Program-made: the position numbers and the translations under genes | The notes under the pieces: model-generated | The model's database searches: none | The model's input: the letters and a program-made list of their open reading frames with translations, nothing else | What the model was told of the DNA's origin: nothing | NCBI RefSeq assembly: GCF_900117315.1 | Contig: NZ_LT630337.1 | Location: 3,233,601-3,297,600 of the forward strand | Direction of reading: 5' to 3' | From: Bacillus massilinigeriensis | Lineage (GTDB): Bacteria; Bacillota; Bacilli; Bacillales; Cytobacillaceae | Length of the DNA: 64,000 nt | Shown: positions 48,238 through 57,005 of the stretch, in pieces | Layout of the letters: each line of letters begins with the position of its first letter | Position numbering within the stretch: position 1 is the stretch's first letter

Positions 48238-48264
48238 GGCTGACTCGAATATTCAGAGTCAGCC
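48238..48264. terminator. Hairpin between ytpP and ytpQ
   Basis: GGCTGACTC and GAGTCAGCC form a perfect 9-bp stem with an 9-nt loop. The T-run is poor on the minus strand, so it may be a weak terminator. Confidence 0.5.
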
Positions 48265-48305
48265 CTGTTGATTTTCATGTTTCTTATTTTCCAGAGAGCC
48301 TTATG

Positions 48306-48623
48306 CTATGCCTTTAGTCCCTCAATAAAGTTCTCAATTTCTTCTTTTGTTTTACGATCTTTACTTACAAATCTCCCCAGCTCTTTTCCATCCTCGAAGG
48401 CAATAAAGCTTGGAATACCAAAAACATCCAATTGCTGACATAAATCAATATATTCATCACGGTCTACATGAACAAAGGCATACTCTTTATATTTCTCTTC
48501 GATCTCTGGTAAAAATGGTTCAATTACCCGACAATCAGGGCACCAACCGGCTGAGAACATAAGAATATGTTTTCCGTTATTTTTTAATTCTTCAAATTGC
48601 TCGATAGATTCAAGATTCTTCAT
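48306..48623 (-). CDS. ytpP: YtpP, thioredoxin-like protein
   Basis: A 105-aa thioredoxin fold with the dithiol active site SAGWCPDCRVIEPFL (CPDC, residues about 28-31) and cis-Pro in FGIPSFIAFEDG. It resembles B. subtilis YtpP. GGAGGAG precedes the ATG. It stands between the M42 peptidase/lipoprotein region and ytpQ on the same strand. Confidence 0.93.
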   Translation of the reverse strand: MKNLESIEQFEELKNNGKHILMFSAGWCPDCRVIEPFLPEIEEKYKEYAFVHVDRDEYIDLCQQLDVFGIPSFIAFEDGKELGRFVSKDRKTKEEIENFIEGLKA

Positions 48624-48776
48624 TGATCAAACTCCTCCTTAAGATGAGCATGGACATCCGATATCCAATAATTTCTTTAATAAACAGAATACTATCAAAC
48701 TTAAGTTCCTAGGTCTAATCATATGCAATAATCACTTCATATTTATCATAGTTTCTCCAAACTCTAATAAAAAAAA

Positions 48777-48800
48777 CGAAGAGATTTCTACTTCTCTTCG
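48777..48800 (-). terminator. Lipoprotein gene terminator
   Basis: CGAAGAGA and TCTCTTCG arms with TTTTTTTTAT following on the minus strand. Confidence 0.8.
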
Positions 48801-48803
48801 GGA

Positions 48804-49313
48804 CTACTTTAATTTCACTGAGTTGACAATTTCAATCATAGTGGTTGCTTCAGAAGAAAGAACAGCCGTTTGTGCCTCTGTTGTAAGCTTAACTCCACCA
48901 ATTCCTATTGTCATTTCATTTTCTTTTTTGGAAAGATGATCAATTAAGAGGTAACCAAATTTCTCCTTAGTTTTAAATGTCTCATTCACATCATATTTTT
49001 CCTTTTGCTGTAATGTTGATTTATAAACAACATCACTTAAAGGATCCTCTTGCTGATTATAGAAGAGAATGTACGTTTTAGAACCATTTTTTAGAATGAT
49101 ATTATTGGGGGTTTCCTTTTCAATTTCAAATCCAAAAGGGATTTTAAACTCAATATCTTCATTCTTACTATTTGGTTCACTTGGCTTTTTTTTCATTCCA
49201 TTTGCAACAGCAGATTGAATTTCTTTCTGCTCCTCTTTTAAGGAAGGTGAACAAGCATTTAGTAAAGATATGGCAAAAATGATAAGCAAGGTTGCTTTCA
49301 TATATCGAATCAT
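48804..49313 (-). CDS. Small predicted lipoprotein
   Basis: A 169-aa protein with a lipoprotein signal peptide: MIRYMKATLLIIFAISLLNACS, with lipobox LLNAC cleaved before Cys. The mature part is lysine-rich with FEIEKETPNNIILKNGSKTY and no catalytic motif I recognise. The start at 49313 is set by AAGGAGG 7 nt upstream; the longer frame overlaps that RBS. It has its own terminator and lies between ytoP and ytpP, where B. subtilis has no such gene that I recall. Confidence 0.85.
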   Translation of the reverse strand: MIRYMKATLLIIFAISLLNACSPSLKEEQKEIQSAVANGMKKKPSEPNSKNEDIEFKIPFGFEIEKETPNNIILKNGSKTYILFYNQQEDPLSDVVYKSTLQQKEKYDVNETFKTKEKFGYLLIDHLSKKENEMTIGIGGVKLTTEAQTAVLSSEATTMIEIVNSVKLK

Positions 49314-49526
49314 TTCATTTCCTCCTTGCTCCAATCCTATTGAATCCTATTTAATCATAATCTTTTAAATAATCATCTGACAAGTATATTTTTTCTATAG
49401 CAAGTGCCGAATGTCATTTAATTATATTTCCTAATACCTTACAAAAGCATCATTTCCTATCAAATAGCTCAAACTCGATATAGCCTAAAAAGAAAGGAGG
49501 GACCCTAAGGCACCTCCTGTACTAGG

Positions 49527-50600
49527 TTAACTATTTTGAAGAATGGTATCAACTGTCGAACGATCACAGGATTTCACTAATTTAACGATCAATTCCTTTG
49601 CAGCTGAATAATCATCAACATGGATAATTGAAGCATGAGTATGAATATAACGGGAACAAATCCCTATTACCGCACTTGGAATACCTTCATTTGACAAATG
49701 GACCTTGCCTGCATCCGTGCCACCCTGTGAAACAAAATATTGATATGGAATATGATGAGTTTCGGCAGTGTCTAAAACAAAATCTCTCATACCACGGTGT
49801 GTCACCATTGTTCGGTCTAAAATTCTAAGTAATGCTCCTTTACCAAGATGACCAAATTCATTTTTATCACCTGTCATATCATTTGCTGGACTTGCATCAA
49901 GGGCAAAAAACAAATCGGGCTTAATCATGTTTGCAGCCGTTTGTGCCCCTCTTAACCCAACCTCCTCTTGCACTGTAGCTCCAGAATAAAGAACATTTGG
50001 AAGCCTTTCATCCTTTACCTCCTCTAGCAATTCAATGGCTAACCCACAGCCGTAACGATTGTCCCAAGCCTTTGCGAGGATTTTCTTTTCATTCGCCATG
50101 ACGGTAAAAGGACAAATTGGGAGAATGGATTGGCCTGGTCTAATTCCAATTCTTTCAGCATCTTCTTTATTGTCCGCACCAATATCAATCAGCATATTTT
50201 TTATATCCATTGGTTTATTCTTTTGATTCTCATCAAGTAAGTGAGGGGGTATCGAACCAATCACCCCAATAACAGGTCCATTTTTCGTAATTATTTGAAC
50301 TCTTTGTGCAAGCAGAACTTGGCTCCACCAACCGCCTAAAGTTTGAAAACGAATCATTCCGTTTTTTGTGATGGAACTGACCATGAATCCCACTTCATCC
50401 ATATGTCCTGCCACCATAATTCTCGGTCCGCTCTCATCCCCCTTTTTCACGCCAAAAATACTACCTAATTTATCCTGAATGATTTCATCTGAATTTTTTG
50501 CAAGCTCTTCTTTCATAAATTTACGAACGTCTCGTTCATTACCTGGTGCTCCAGGAAGCTCAGTTAATGTTTTAAATAGCTCTAATGTTTTTTCATTCAT
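49527..50600 (-). CDS. ytoP: YtoP, M42-family aminopeptidase
   Basis: A 357-aa dinuclear-zinc aminopeptidase/endoglucanase-like M42 protein. Metal ligands and catalytic acids are visible in [43 protein letters not shown] and [11 protein letters not shown]. Cytosolic peptide turnover is the expected role. The ATG has GAGGAG upstream. It is monocistronic here. Confidence 0.93.
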   Translation of the reverse strand: MNEKTLELFKTLTELPGAPGNERDVRKFMKEELAKNSDEIIQDKLGSIFGVKKGDESGPRIMVAGHMDEVGFMVSSITKNGMIRFQTLGGWWSQVLLAQRVQIITKNGPVIGVIGSIPPHLLDENQKNKPMDIKNMLIDIGADNKEDAERIGIRPGQSILPICPFTVMANEKKILAKAWDNRYGCGLAIELLEEVKDERLPNVLYSGATVQEEVGLRGAQTAANMIKPDLFFALDASPANDMTGDKNEFGHLGKGALLRILDRTMVTHRGMRDFVLDTAETHHIPYQYFVSQGGTDAGKVHLSNEGIPSAVIGICSRYIHTHASIIHVDDYSAAKELIVKLVKSCDRSTVDTILQNS

Positions 50601-50799
50601 AATGATGCTCCTCTTTTTTTAATTTATATAAGAGTATGTACGTTATTATTTTACAGAACTTCCTTCATGCATTCCACAAATATGGATAGAGACACACCGT
50701 TCCAGCTTAAAAAAATGATTAATATTTGCTATGATTAAATAAAATGAATGTTATTATGTTGCATGGTTAGAAAGATTCTAGCCAATTGGAGGCGCTTTT

Positions 50800-51111
50800 A
50801 TGAATTGGAAATCCTTTTTGATAGGCGTAGGAGTTGGTATCGCTGGTGGGTATGCAGCTAGTGAGATAATCTCCCAAAAATCAACCATTTCTCCTGAAAA
50901 AGTACTCGTCAATGTGAAAAATGCTTTTAAGGAAAATGGATCAATTAATGGTTCCTGGATAAACATGACAATGGAGCCTTATGAAAAAGATGGATTTCAC
51001 TACAAGGTTTTTCGAGGTGGAATTACAAGAAATCATGACGGAATTGGGGAGCAATATGAATTTATTGCCGATGCAAAAACAGGCGTCATCATTGAAGTTC
51101 AAAAAATTTAA
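50800..51111 (+). CDS. ytzB: YtzB, PepSY-like small protein
   Basis: A 103-aa protein: N-terminal glycine-rich hydrophobic segment (FLIGVGVGIAGGYAASEII) and a single PepSY-type domain (VLVNVKNAFKENG...YEFIADAKTGVIIEVQ). GGAGGCG precedes the ATG by 6 nt. It is divergent from ytoP and convergent with ytnP. Function unknown. Confidence 0.88.
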   Translation: MNWKSFLIGVGVGIAGGYAASEIISQKSTISPEKVLVNVKNAFKENGSINGSWINMTMEPYEKDGFHYKVFRGGITRNHDGIGEQYEFIADAKTGVIIEVQKI

Positions 51112-51119
51112 GCCACTAA

Positions 51120-51158
51120 AAGGTTATTACTCAATCTAAATAGAATGAGTAATAACCC
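51120..51158. terminator. Terminator between ytzB and ytnP
   Basis: GGTTATTACTCA, an 11-nt loop and TGAGTAATAACC, then CTTTTTTT; A-rich on the other side, so bidirectional. Confidence 0.85.
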
Positions 51159-51164
51159 TTTTTT

Positions 51165-52004
51165 TCATAGACGCTTGATCATATTACTAATTTGGTTTGT
51201 TTCATCCCATTTAACTGCCCTATAAATCGCATCGTGATAGAAGGTATACCACGCATTTCTCTTTAATCCGTAATCCATCCATTTCTGCTTTGCCCAAATA
51301 GAGTTCATCGGATAATCATCATAGGCCATCACCCATAGAACATTTTGATGGGCATGTGTTGGCATGATATCAGCCATATGTATGACTAAATCATTCTCAT
51401 CCTGAATAAGGATGATGGAGTGTCCATCACTATGTCCTCCGGTGTGCACCATCTTAATCGGTCCTAACTCCCATTCCTCGTTAAAGGTTTGAACTTGAGT
51501 TTCGATTGCTTCCCAGTTTTCCTTCCAGTATGTACTTCGTGAACGGATATTTGGTTCTCTCATTTCATCCCATTCAATTTGAGAAGTAATAATTTTCGCA
51601 TTTGGAAATGCAGAATGGTATTCCCCGTTCTCAACCTTGGTTAAACCACAAGCATGGTCGAAATGTAAATGAGTCATAATAACATAATCAATATTTTCAC
51701 AGGATAGCCCAAGCTCATTTAGAGAGGCTTCAATGGATGATTCCTCTGTCACCCCAAAATTTCGTTTTTGTTTTTCATTCAGTTTCCCATTTCCAATTCC
51801 GGAGTCAATCAGAAAGTTTTTTCCTTCCCATTCCACCAATATTGGATCCGTTCTCAATTCAATCTGATTATTTTCATTATGAGGATATTTTTTCGACCAA
51901 AGTGGTTTAGGTACTACTCCAAACATGGCTCCCCCATCAAGATGTGTAACTCCACCTTTTAACCAAGTTAATTGCAAATTTGTTAATGTTAGTCTCTCCA
52001 TCAT
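51165..52004 (-). CDS. ytnP: YtnP, metallo-beta-lactamase-fold lactonase
   Basis: A 279-aa MBL-fold hydrolase. The zinc motif HxHxDH is in [15 protein letters not shown] (near residue 115), with further ligands in [13 protein letters not shown] and [14 protein letters not shown]. subtilis YtnP degrades acyl-homoserine lactones. The start at 52004 lies 7 nt after GGAGG; a longer frame to 52022 includes the RBS. Confidence 0.93.
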   Translation of the reverse strand: MMERLTLTNLQLTWLKGGVTHLDGGAMFGVVPKPLWSKKYPHNENNQIELRTDPILVEWEGKNFLIDSGIGNGKLNEKQKRNFGVTEESSIEASLNELGLSCENIDYVIMTHLHFDHACGLTKVENGEYHSAFPNAKIITSQIEWDEMREPNIRSRSTYWKENWEAIETQVQTFNEEWELGPIKMVHTGGHSDGHSIILIQDENDLVIHMADIMPTHAHQNVLWVMAYDDYPMNSIWAKQKWMDYGLKRNAWYTFYHDAIYRAVKWDETNQISNMIKRL

Positions 52005-52146
52005 TTTATCCCCTCCTTCCATTTATATTAACATGGTTATAACAAATTAGTAATATATTGAAAAAATGGTAGGTCTAATAAAAAAAGTCTGTTTTCTCAA
52101 AGTTTGTTTTTATTTTGATGATAAATATGTAATGAGTAATGACTTA

Positions 52147-52265
52147 GCAGCCTGAATACACGTAGACTCCTGTGGGAATGCGAGAAAGGTGAGACCCCCG
52201 CAGGAGCGTAGCGACGAGGAGGCTCACCGCTCACCCACGGAAAGCGGAGTGTATTCAGGCTGCGG
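52147..52265. repeat. MITE-like structured repeat with 14-bp terminal inverted repeats
   Basis: CAGCCTGAATACAC at the left end is repeated inverted as GTGTATTCAGGCTG at the right. The GC-rich inside (AGACTCCTGTGGGAATGCG ... GACCCCCGCAGGAGCGTAGC ... AGGAGGCTCACCGC) is self-complementary in parts and is the widespread intergenic repeat type of Bacillus and Geobacillus. It interrupts the ytnP-trmB gap and is not coding. Confidence 0.8.
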
Positions 52266-52325
52266 TTATAAAAGCAACAATCTATACGAAAACAGCCTAA
52301 AAAAAAGAGCTGATTTCTCAGCCCA

Positions 52326-52964
52326 CTACTTATATTGCATTTCACAGCGATAGATGCGATTTCCCTTTGAAGAAAACTTCTCTTCATATTCAGTCATCAC
52401 GTTTCCTTCATAATCGCTATTATGCAAATCTAAGCTTACATAATTTAATAATAAACCATATTCAGAAAAACTCTTTAATGAATATTCAAACAAACCTTGA
52501 TTATCCGTTTTAAAATGAATTTCACCTTGATTTACTAAAATGTCTTTATACACATCTAAAAATGCCTTAAAGGTTAGACGGCGTTTTTCATGACGCTTCT
52601 TTGGCCAAGGATCAGAGAAATTTAAATAAATTCTCTCCACATCGCCCTTTTCAAAATAATTTCTTAAGTCCATTGCATTGACATTCATTAATTTTACATT
52701 AGGAAGATCTGCATCAATTAAACGATCCAATGCCGATGCAATCACACTAATTGAAAGCTCAATTCCAATATAATTTATGTGTGGGTTCTGCTTTGCCATT
52801 TGAGTAATAAAGCGTCCTTTTCCAGTACCAATTTCAATATGAAGTGGTTGATTGGCTGGAAAGGCTTGATTCCATTGCCCTTTATATTCTTCTGGAGTTT
52901 GGATGACATATTGTGGATATTGTTGCAGCCTGTCTCTAGCACCAGGTTTATTTCTTTGTCGCAT
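52326..52964 (-). CDS. trmB: tRNA (guanine-N7-)-methyltransferase
   Basis: A 212-aa SAM-dependent enzyme making m7G46 in tRNA. N-terminal [16 protein letters not shown] loop [12 protein letters not shown] (residues about 40-51), [27 protein letters not shown] and the C-terminal TEYEEKF are the family signatures. AGGGGTG precedes the ATG. Called ytmQ in older B. subtilis maps. Confidence 0.97.
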   Translation of the reverse strand: MRQRNKPGARDRLQQYPQYVIQTPEEYKGQWNQAFPANQPLHIEIGTGKGRFITQMAKQNPHINYIGIELSISVIASALDRLIDADLPNVKLMNVNAMDLRNYFEKGDVERIYLNFSDPWPKKRHEKRRLTFKAFLDVYKDILVNQGEIHFKTDNQGLFEYSLKSFSEYGLLLNYVSLDLHNSDYEGNVMTEYEEKFSSKGNRIYRCEMQYK

Positions 52965-53050
52965 AAATGTGACACCCCTAATTTATAATATCGTTCAAAA
53001 ACATACCATGCAAACATAAATGTTGCAACCAAGAATTTGTGTATAAACAA

Positions 53051-53085
53051 TGAAAGGAATTCACATGATAAGTGTGAATTCCTTT
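53051..53085. terminator. Hairpin upstream of ytzH
   Basis: AAAGGAATTCACA and TGTGAATTCCTTTT arms: a 13-bp perfect stem with T-run on the plus strand. No plus-strand gene ends here, so its role (attenuator before ytzH or boundary) is open. Confidence 0.5.
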
Positions 53086-53107
53086 TAATAAGAAAGGTAG
53101 TGGATGA

Positions 53108-53386
53108 ATGCCAATTAACCATACAGATCAAGTAAATTTATTAAAAGATATCTTAAATGACCACCAAATGGACTGTTGTGGGTCCGTATCAGAATGTGAG
53201 CAGCTGGAACGATTAATCAAATCTCTCATGACTAATTCGAATATCAACAGTAATATAAAAAACACATTAGAAGAAGTATACCATTATAGTCAGAATGGAA
53301 TTAACTCTACAGATTTGGATCAACATATTGAATATCACAAGGATCAACTATCCCAGTGGGTCAACGATATCGATCAATATTCTTAA
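53108..53386 (+). CDS. ytzH: YtzH-like small protein
   Basis: A 92-aa soluble acidic protein of unknown function. LLKDILNDHQMDCCGSVSEC with paired cysteines and EQLERLIKSLM is typical of YtzH. AGAAAGGTAG precedes the ATG. Its stop overlaps the end of the convergent ytmP by 4 bp. Confidence 0.9.
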   Translation: MPINHTDQVNLLKDILNDHQMDCCGSVSECEQLERLIKSLMTNSNINSNIKNTLEEVYHYSQNGINSTDLDQHIEYHKDQLSQWVNDIDQYS

Positions 53387-54177
53387 GAATTCAGTATTCC
53401 ATTTAAGTATTGAATCCTCGTCTCCATCTCTTGGAGACGTGATTTTTTATAATACCACTGTATAAAAGTTAACGTCTGACCAAGCATGTACCATTTCATC
53501 CTTAACATCAATTCATCCGTTAGCACCATTCCATAAATATCTATCCATGTTTCCCACTGATTACGAGGAATATAAGAATATAATAGCATCCCTAAATCTA
53601 TAGCAGGGTCAGCGATCATAGCACCATCCCAGTCAATAAGAAATAACTGGTTGCTTTCTGTCAACAGCCAATTATTATGATTTACATCACAATGACACAC
53701 TACTTTTTCTTTACATTGAACATTTTGGAGTTCTTTTCGTAAAAAGGATATCGATTGCTTGATTATAGGTCTTTCTTTTAATTCTTGATCTATATCCGAT
53801 TCAAGATTTAAAAAAAGTTGATTTGGACTTAACGGTGTCTTCCCTAGTCTTTTGAGCATACTCAATAATGGCCCCGAACGATGGATTTTCCCCAGGAGCT
53901 TTGCAATACTTTGCTGATTCATCTCTCCAGGCTTTAGCTCTCTGCCTTCAAGCCACTGTTGAGCAGAAATAACGTCGCCGTTTTCCATTCTTTTTGTCCA
54001 AACAAGCTTCGGTACGATTCCTTCTGCTGATAGTACGGCAAGAAAGGGTGAGGAGTTTCTTTTTAAAAATAACCGTTGTTTTTCATGTTGAGCTAAAAAT
54101 GCTTCTCCGGTTGCCCCTCCGGCTGGGACAATCTCCCATTCTTGTCCAAGTATGTGTTCCAAAATGTTCACCTTCAA
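53383..54177 (-). CDS. ytmP: YtmP, phosphotransferase-family protein
   Basis: A 264-aa APH/ChoK-type kinase fold. The catalytic loop is VVCHCDVNHNNWLL (HxDxxxxN, residues about 159-172), and the metal-binding motif is LFLIDWDGAMIADPAIDLG. An N-terminal lysine sits in RLFLKRNSSPFL. The substrate is unknown; antibiotic resistance is not implied. It is separated from ytlR upstream by a terminator. Confidence 0.92.
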   Translation of the reverse strand: MKVNILEHILGQEWEIVPAGGATGEAFLAQHEKQRLFLKRNSSPFLAVLSAEGIVPKLVWTKRMENGDVISAQQWLEGRELKPGEMNQQSIAKLLGKIHRSGPLLSMLKRLGKTPLSPNQLFLNLESDIDQELKERPIIKQSISFLRKELQNVQCKEKVVCHCDVNHNNWLLTESNQLFLIDWDGAMIADPAIDLGMLLYSYIPRNQWETWIDIYGMVLTDELMLRMKWYMLGQTLTFIQWYYKKSRLQEMETRIQYLNGILNS

Positions 54178-54225
54178 TTAATCACATATTAATCTTATTT
54201 ATCATCAAATCAATTATAGTCAGAA

Positions 54226-54276
54226 TAAAAAAGACAGCTATTAAAACACAAACTTTCAATAGCTATCTTAATAGAT
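54226..54276 (-). terminator. ytlR terminator
   Basis: On the minus strand AAGATAGCTATT and AATAGCTGTCTT (one wobble) around a 17-nt region, followed by TTTTTT. The rest of 54178-54341 is AT-rich without a gene. Confidence 0.7.
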
Positions 54277-54341
54277 TTTATCCCTTATCAGCTTTTTTCG
54301 TCAAGTACCTCACAATATTACCATTATTTAGTGTATATCCA

Positions 54342-55289
54342 TCAAGCCTGACGGGAAATTTTAGAATTCCTTATTAATGAAATGGCCTTGTGACTGACTT
54401 CAATATTTGCAGGAGTTTCTCCAATGGGCTCCCCGTCCACATGCATGAGTGCAGGCGATGATGTGTGGATGGAAATATTCTTCCCTAGGAAGTTATGAAC
54501 CTCTTTAAAGGAAACATGCCCTCCCCAAAAAACACTAATAAAAACAAGTAGTAATTTTAATTTTGAAAGATTATGGACCACCGTGATATTTAATATTCCA
54601 TCTGAGGTCAATGCTTGAGGTGCTATCTTCATTCCTCCACCGAAATAAGGCTGATTGGCAATAGTAACAAACCAAGTGGACTGAAAGTGATGAACCTTCC
54701 CATCAATTGTTAATTGAAGGTCATAACATTGATAAGTAAATAATCTTTTTAACAAAATAAAAACATAAACAAGATTCCCTAAAGATACACGGTTAAGAAA
54801 TTTTTTTATCATGGATGCCTCGACATCTTTACAAATAAGAGCATCAAATCCAGCACCCATATTATTAATAAAAAAAATCTTTTCTTCACCTTCATTAAGG
54901 ATATAGCCTACATCAACCTGTTGTGCTTCTGAATTTATACCCCCTAGCAGGGAATGTAATGCCTGAATAGGTTCCCTTGGGATGCGAAACCCTCTAGAAA
55001 AGTCATTTCCTGATCCTCCGGGAATAAATCCTAAACGAACATTTTGATTATTAGCTATACTATTAATGACTTCATTTAGTGTTCCATCTCCACCAATAAC
55101 AACAATAAATAAATGGTCTTCCTCCCCTATTAAGGAATCAGCCAATTCTTTTGCATGTCCCCGGTATTCGCTAAAAAAGGAAGAATATGATTGGTTCAAT
55201 GTCTGTAATTCCTTTTCTACCGTCTGCCAGACTCTTCTCCCATTGCCGTTACCTGCCTTAGGGTTAATAATAAAATATAGCTTCCCCAT
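54342..55289 (-). CDS. ytlR: YtlR, diacylglycerol-kinase-family lipid kinase
   Basis: A 315-aa lipid kinase of the DAGK/YegS family. LYFIINPKAGNGNGRRVW at the N-terminus, the nucleotide loop VVIGGDGTLNEVINSI (residues about 63-78), and LGFIPGGSGNDFSRGF; the C-terminal beta-sandwich ends MHVDGEPIGETP. Substrate likely diacylglycerol or a related lipid. It follows ytlQ by 13 nt on the same strand. Confidence 0.93.
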   Translation of the reverse strand: MGKLYFIINPKAGNGNGRRVWQTVEKELQTLNQSYSSFFSEYRGHAKELADSLIGEEDHLFIVVIGGDGTLNEVINSIANNQNVRLGFIPGGSGNDFSRGFRIPREPIQALHSLLGGINSEAQQVDVGYILNEGEEKIFFINNMGAGFDALICKDVEASMIKKFLNRVSLGNLVYVFILLKRLFTYQCYDLQLTIDGKVHHFQSTWFVTIANQPYFGGGMKIAPQALTSDGILNITVVHNLSKLKLLLVFISVFWGGHVSFKEVHNFLGKNISIHTSSPALMHVDGEPIGETPANIEVSHKAISLIRNSKISRQA

Positions 55290-55302
55290 TCAATCATTCC
55301 TT

Positions 55303-56307
55303 TTATATAAAATCATCCTGGTTACTTTCATCATTTGGTTCCCACTCATGCCTTTTAAAGCTAGAGGTTTGGCAAAATTGTAGTAAAGCATATGCTCCCT
55401 TTAATTGCACATGCTTTAATGGTGAATGATTTTTTCGTAACCCTTGAAACCACTCTTCATAGTTACGTTTCTCTACTAAGATTGTTCCAAATGGAGCGGT
55501 AGGATAATCGATATAACCATTCCTGCTTAATACTACTTTATGAATGGGTAAATCAATTTCGTACTTTTTAAAAAGGGTTTGCACAATATTATGTGTTCGA
55601 TTAAGTGCCAACAGTGGATTTAAGATTTTTTTCTCCTGATTTTGGATTCGTTTAATCCAAAATCTTTCCTTTGAACCAATGTAAACAGCCTGATTATCTT
55701 CCTCAAGGAAGGTAATACAAAATACCTCTGTTGGGGTAATCATGATACTTTCAACTTCAACAGGGGCTCTTTTCAATAAAAAAATAGGGCGATACATGAT
55801 AAGGTAGGTATCAGGAAACCTTTGAAGAAAATACTTTAATTTTTGATCAAGGAAATAGCTCTTATCTACATAAGACTTCTCTAGTAGAGTTGAGCTTGCC
55901 CACTTCAATTGAAAGCGAATTATTTGATCGAGAAATTGCTGCTTCAGCTCAATTTTGGTTTCCGGACGGGCAGAGAATGAGGGATGAAAGTTAAAAAGAG
56001 ATTGCTCTTCCTCCTCATCATGGATTGTTTCTTCATCAATATTCGTATCACTTAATTCAAATTCTCCCCTTCTTTTCAATTTAAAAATTCCTTTTATCTT
56101 TTCAAGAAGGGGAGGCTTTTCCTCCTCAAACCAATCCAATTGAACATCGTTTTCTGGTAAATCTCCAAATACTCCTTCTCCATTCTCCCAAGAGAATAGT
56201 ACTTTCTCCCAATGCTGCTTTTTTAACCTGACAAATCTTGCCGGGTAAAGGAAAATATTTTGTTCATAGCGTGATATATAATCTTGTAATTTTATTAATT
56301 GTCCCAT
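55303..56307 (-). CDS. ytlQ: YtlQ-like protein of unknown function
   Basis: A 334-aa soluble protein. A variable acidic segment (residues about 80-110, DEETIHDEEEEQSLF) separates a 75-residue N-terminal part from a beta-rich C-terminal part that contains VESIMITPTEVFCITFLEED, FWIKRIQNQ and NPLLALNRTHNIVQTL. That pattern resembles NERD-type nuclease-related domains, but I cannot confirm the catalytic residues. Position between thpR and ytlR matches B. subtilis ytlQ. ATG 56307 has AGTAGGT 9 nt upstream; ATG 56313 is too close to it. Confidence 0.75.
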   Translation of the reverse strand: MGQLIKLQDYISRYEQNIFLYPARFVRLKKQHWEKVLFSWENGEGVFGDLPENDVQLDWFEEEKPPLLEKIKGIFKLKRRGEFELSDTNIDEETIHDEEEEQSLFNFHPSFSARPETKIELKQQFLDQIIRFQLKWASSTLLEKSYVDKSYFLDQKLKYFLQRFPDTYLIMYRPIFLLKRAPVEVESIMITPTEVFCITFLEEDNQAVYIGSKERFWIKRIQNQEKKILNPLLALNRTHNIVQTLFKKYEIDLPIHKVVLSRNGYIDYPTAPFGTILVEKRNYEEWFQGLRKNHSPLKHVQLKGAYALLQFCQTSSFKRHEWEPNDESNQDDFI

Positions 56308-56393
56308 TCGCATTAGACCTACTTTTATTCATTATCTCCCTGTATGACAGTGGAAACTATAAATTCCAAATTATAAGCTAATTCCATTATTAT

Positions 56394-56963
56394 TTATCTA
56401 TTTAATAGTTGATAGGTTGAAAATGCTTCATATTTTGGTGTTTTATTTAGATGGGTTTGATAAAGAACAACCTCATTTGCTATGAAAGCACCATCCTCCA
56501 GCATATCTGGAGGAATTAGTAGCTGCTCTTGTTTAAAAGGGGTTGCTCCTACCCATTTCCTTGCAAGCGTAATGTGCGGATTAAATGGTCTTGTTTCTAG
56601 AGAGAAGCCTGCATCGATACAGGCTGAATATACCTTTTCTCTCAAATCATGAAGTCTTGCCTCCATTTGAAGACCCGCCCAAAATATTCTTGGGGAATCG
56701 CTTTTACCGAACATCCCCAATTGATTGATTGTTAAAGGGAATGAAAATTGGTCTTGTAGAATTCTCCTCACATTTTCCTTAGCTAATTCTAATTGATCCC
56801 TTGGTGCCCCGCCTAAAAAAGCTAAGGTTATATGGTAGTCTTGATTGTGGACCCAGCTCTTAAATGATGTTTGTTCCTTTAAGCTATCACACAACTTACT
56901 GAGATTTTCCTTCACTTCGTCTGGCAAACGAACAGCAAAAAAGAAATGTGGATTGCTTTCCAT
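56394..56963 (-). CDS. thpR: RNA 2',3'-cyclic phosphodiesterase (2H family, YtlP)
   Basis: A 189-aa 2H phosphoesterase with both catalytic HxT motifs: YHITLAFLG (near residue 44) and NPHITLARKW (near 129). The family hydrolyses 2',3'-cyclic phosphate RNA ends or ligates them in reverse. ATG 56963 follows AAGGTGG by 8 nt; a GTG start four codons earlier overlaps that RBS. Confidence 0.93.
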   Translation of the reverse strand: MESNPHFFFAVRLPDEVKENLSKLCDSLKEQTSFKSWVHNQDYHITLAFLGGAPRDQLELAKENVRRILQDQFSFPLTINQLGMFGKSDSPRIFWAGLQMEARLHDLREKVYSACIDAGFSLETRPFNPHITLARKWVGATPFKQEQLLIPPDMLEDGAFIANEVVLYQTHLNKTPKYEAFSTYQLLNR

Positions 56964-57005
56964 TCTCTTCACCACCTTGTCTTATATTAAAGGTGCTCAA
57001 CACCA

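Noticed and set aside
52097..52387. 96-aa minus-strand frame over the intergenic repeat
   Set aside because: It is a translation of the MITE-like repeat overlapping trmB in another frame.
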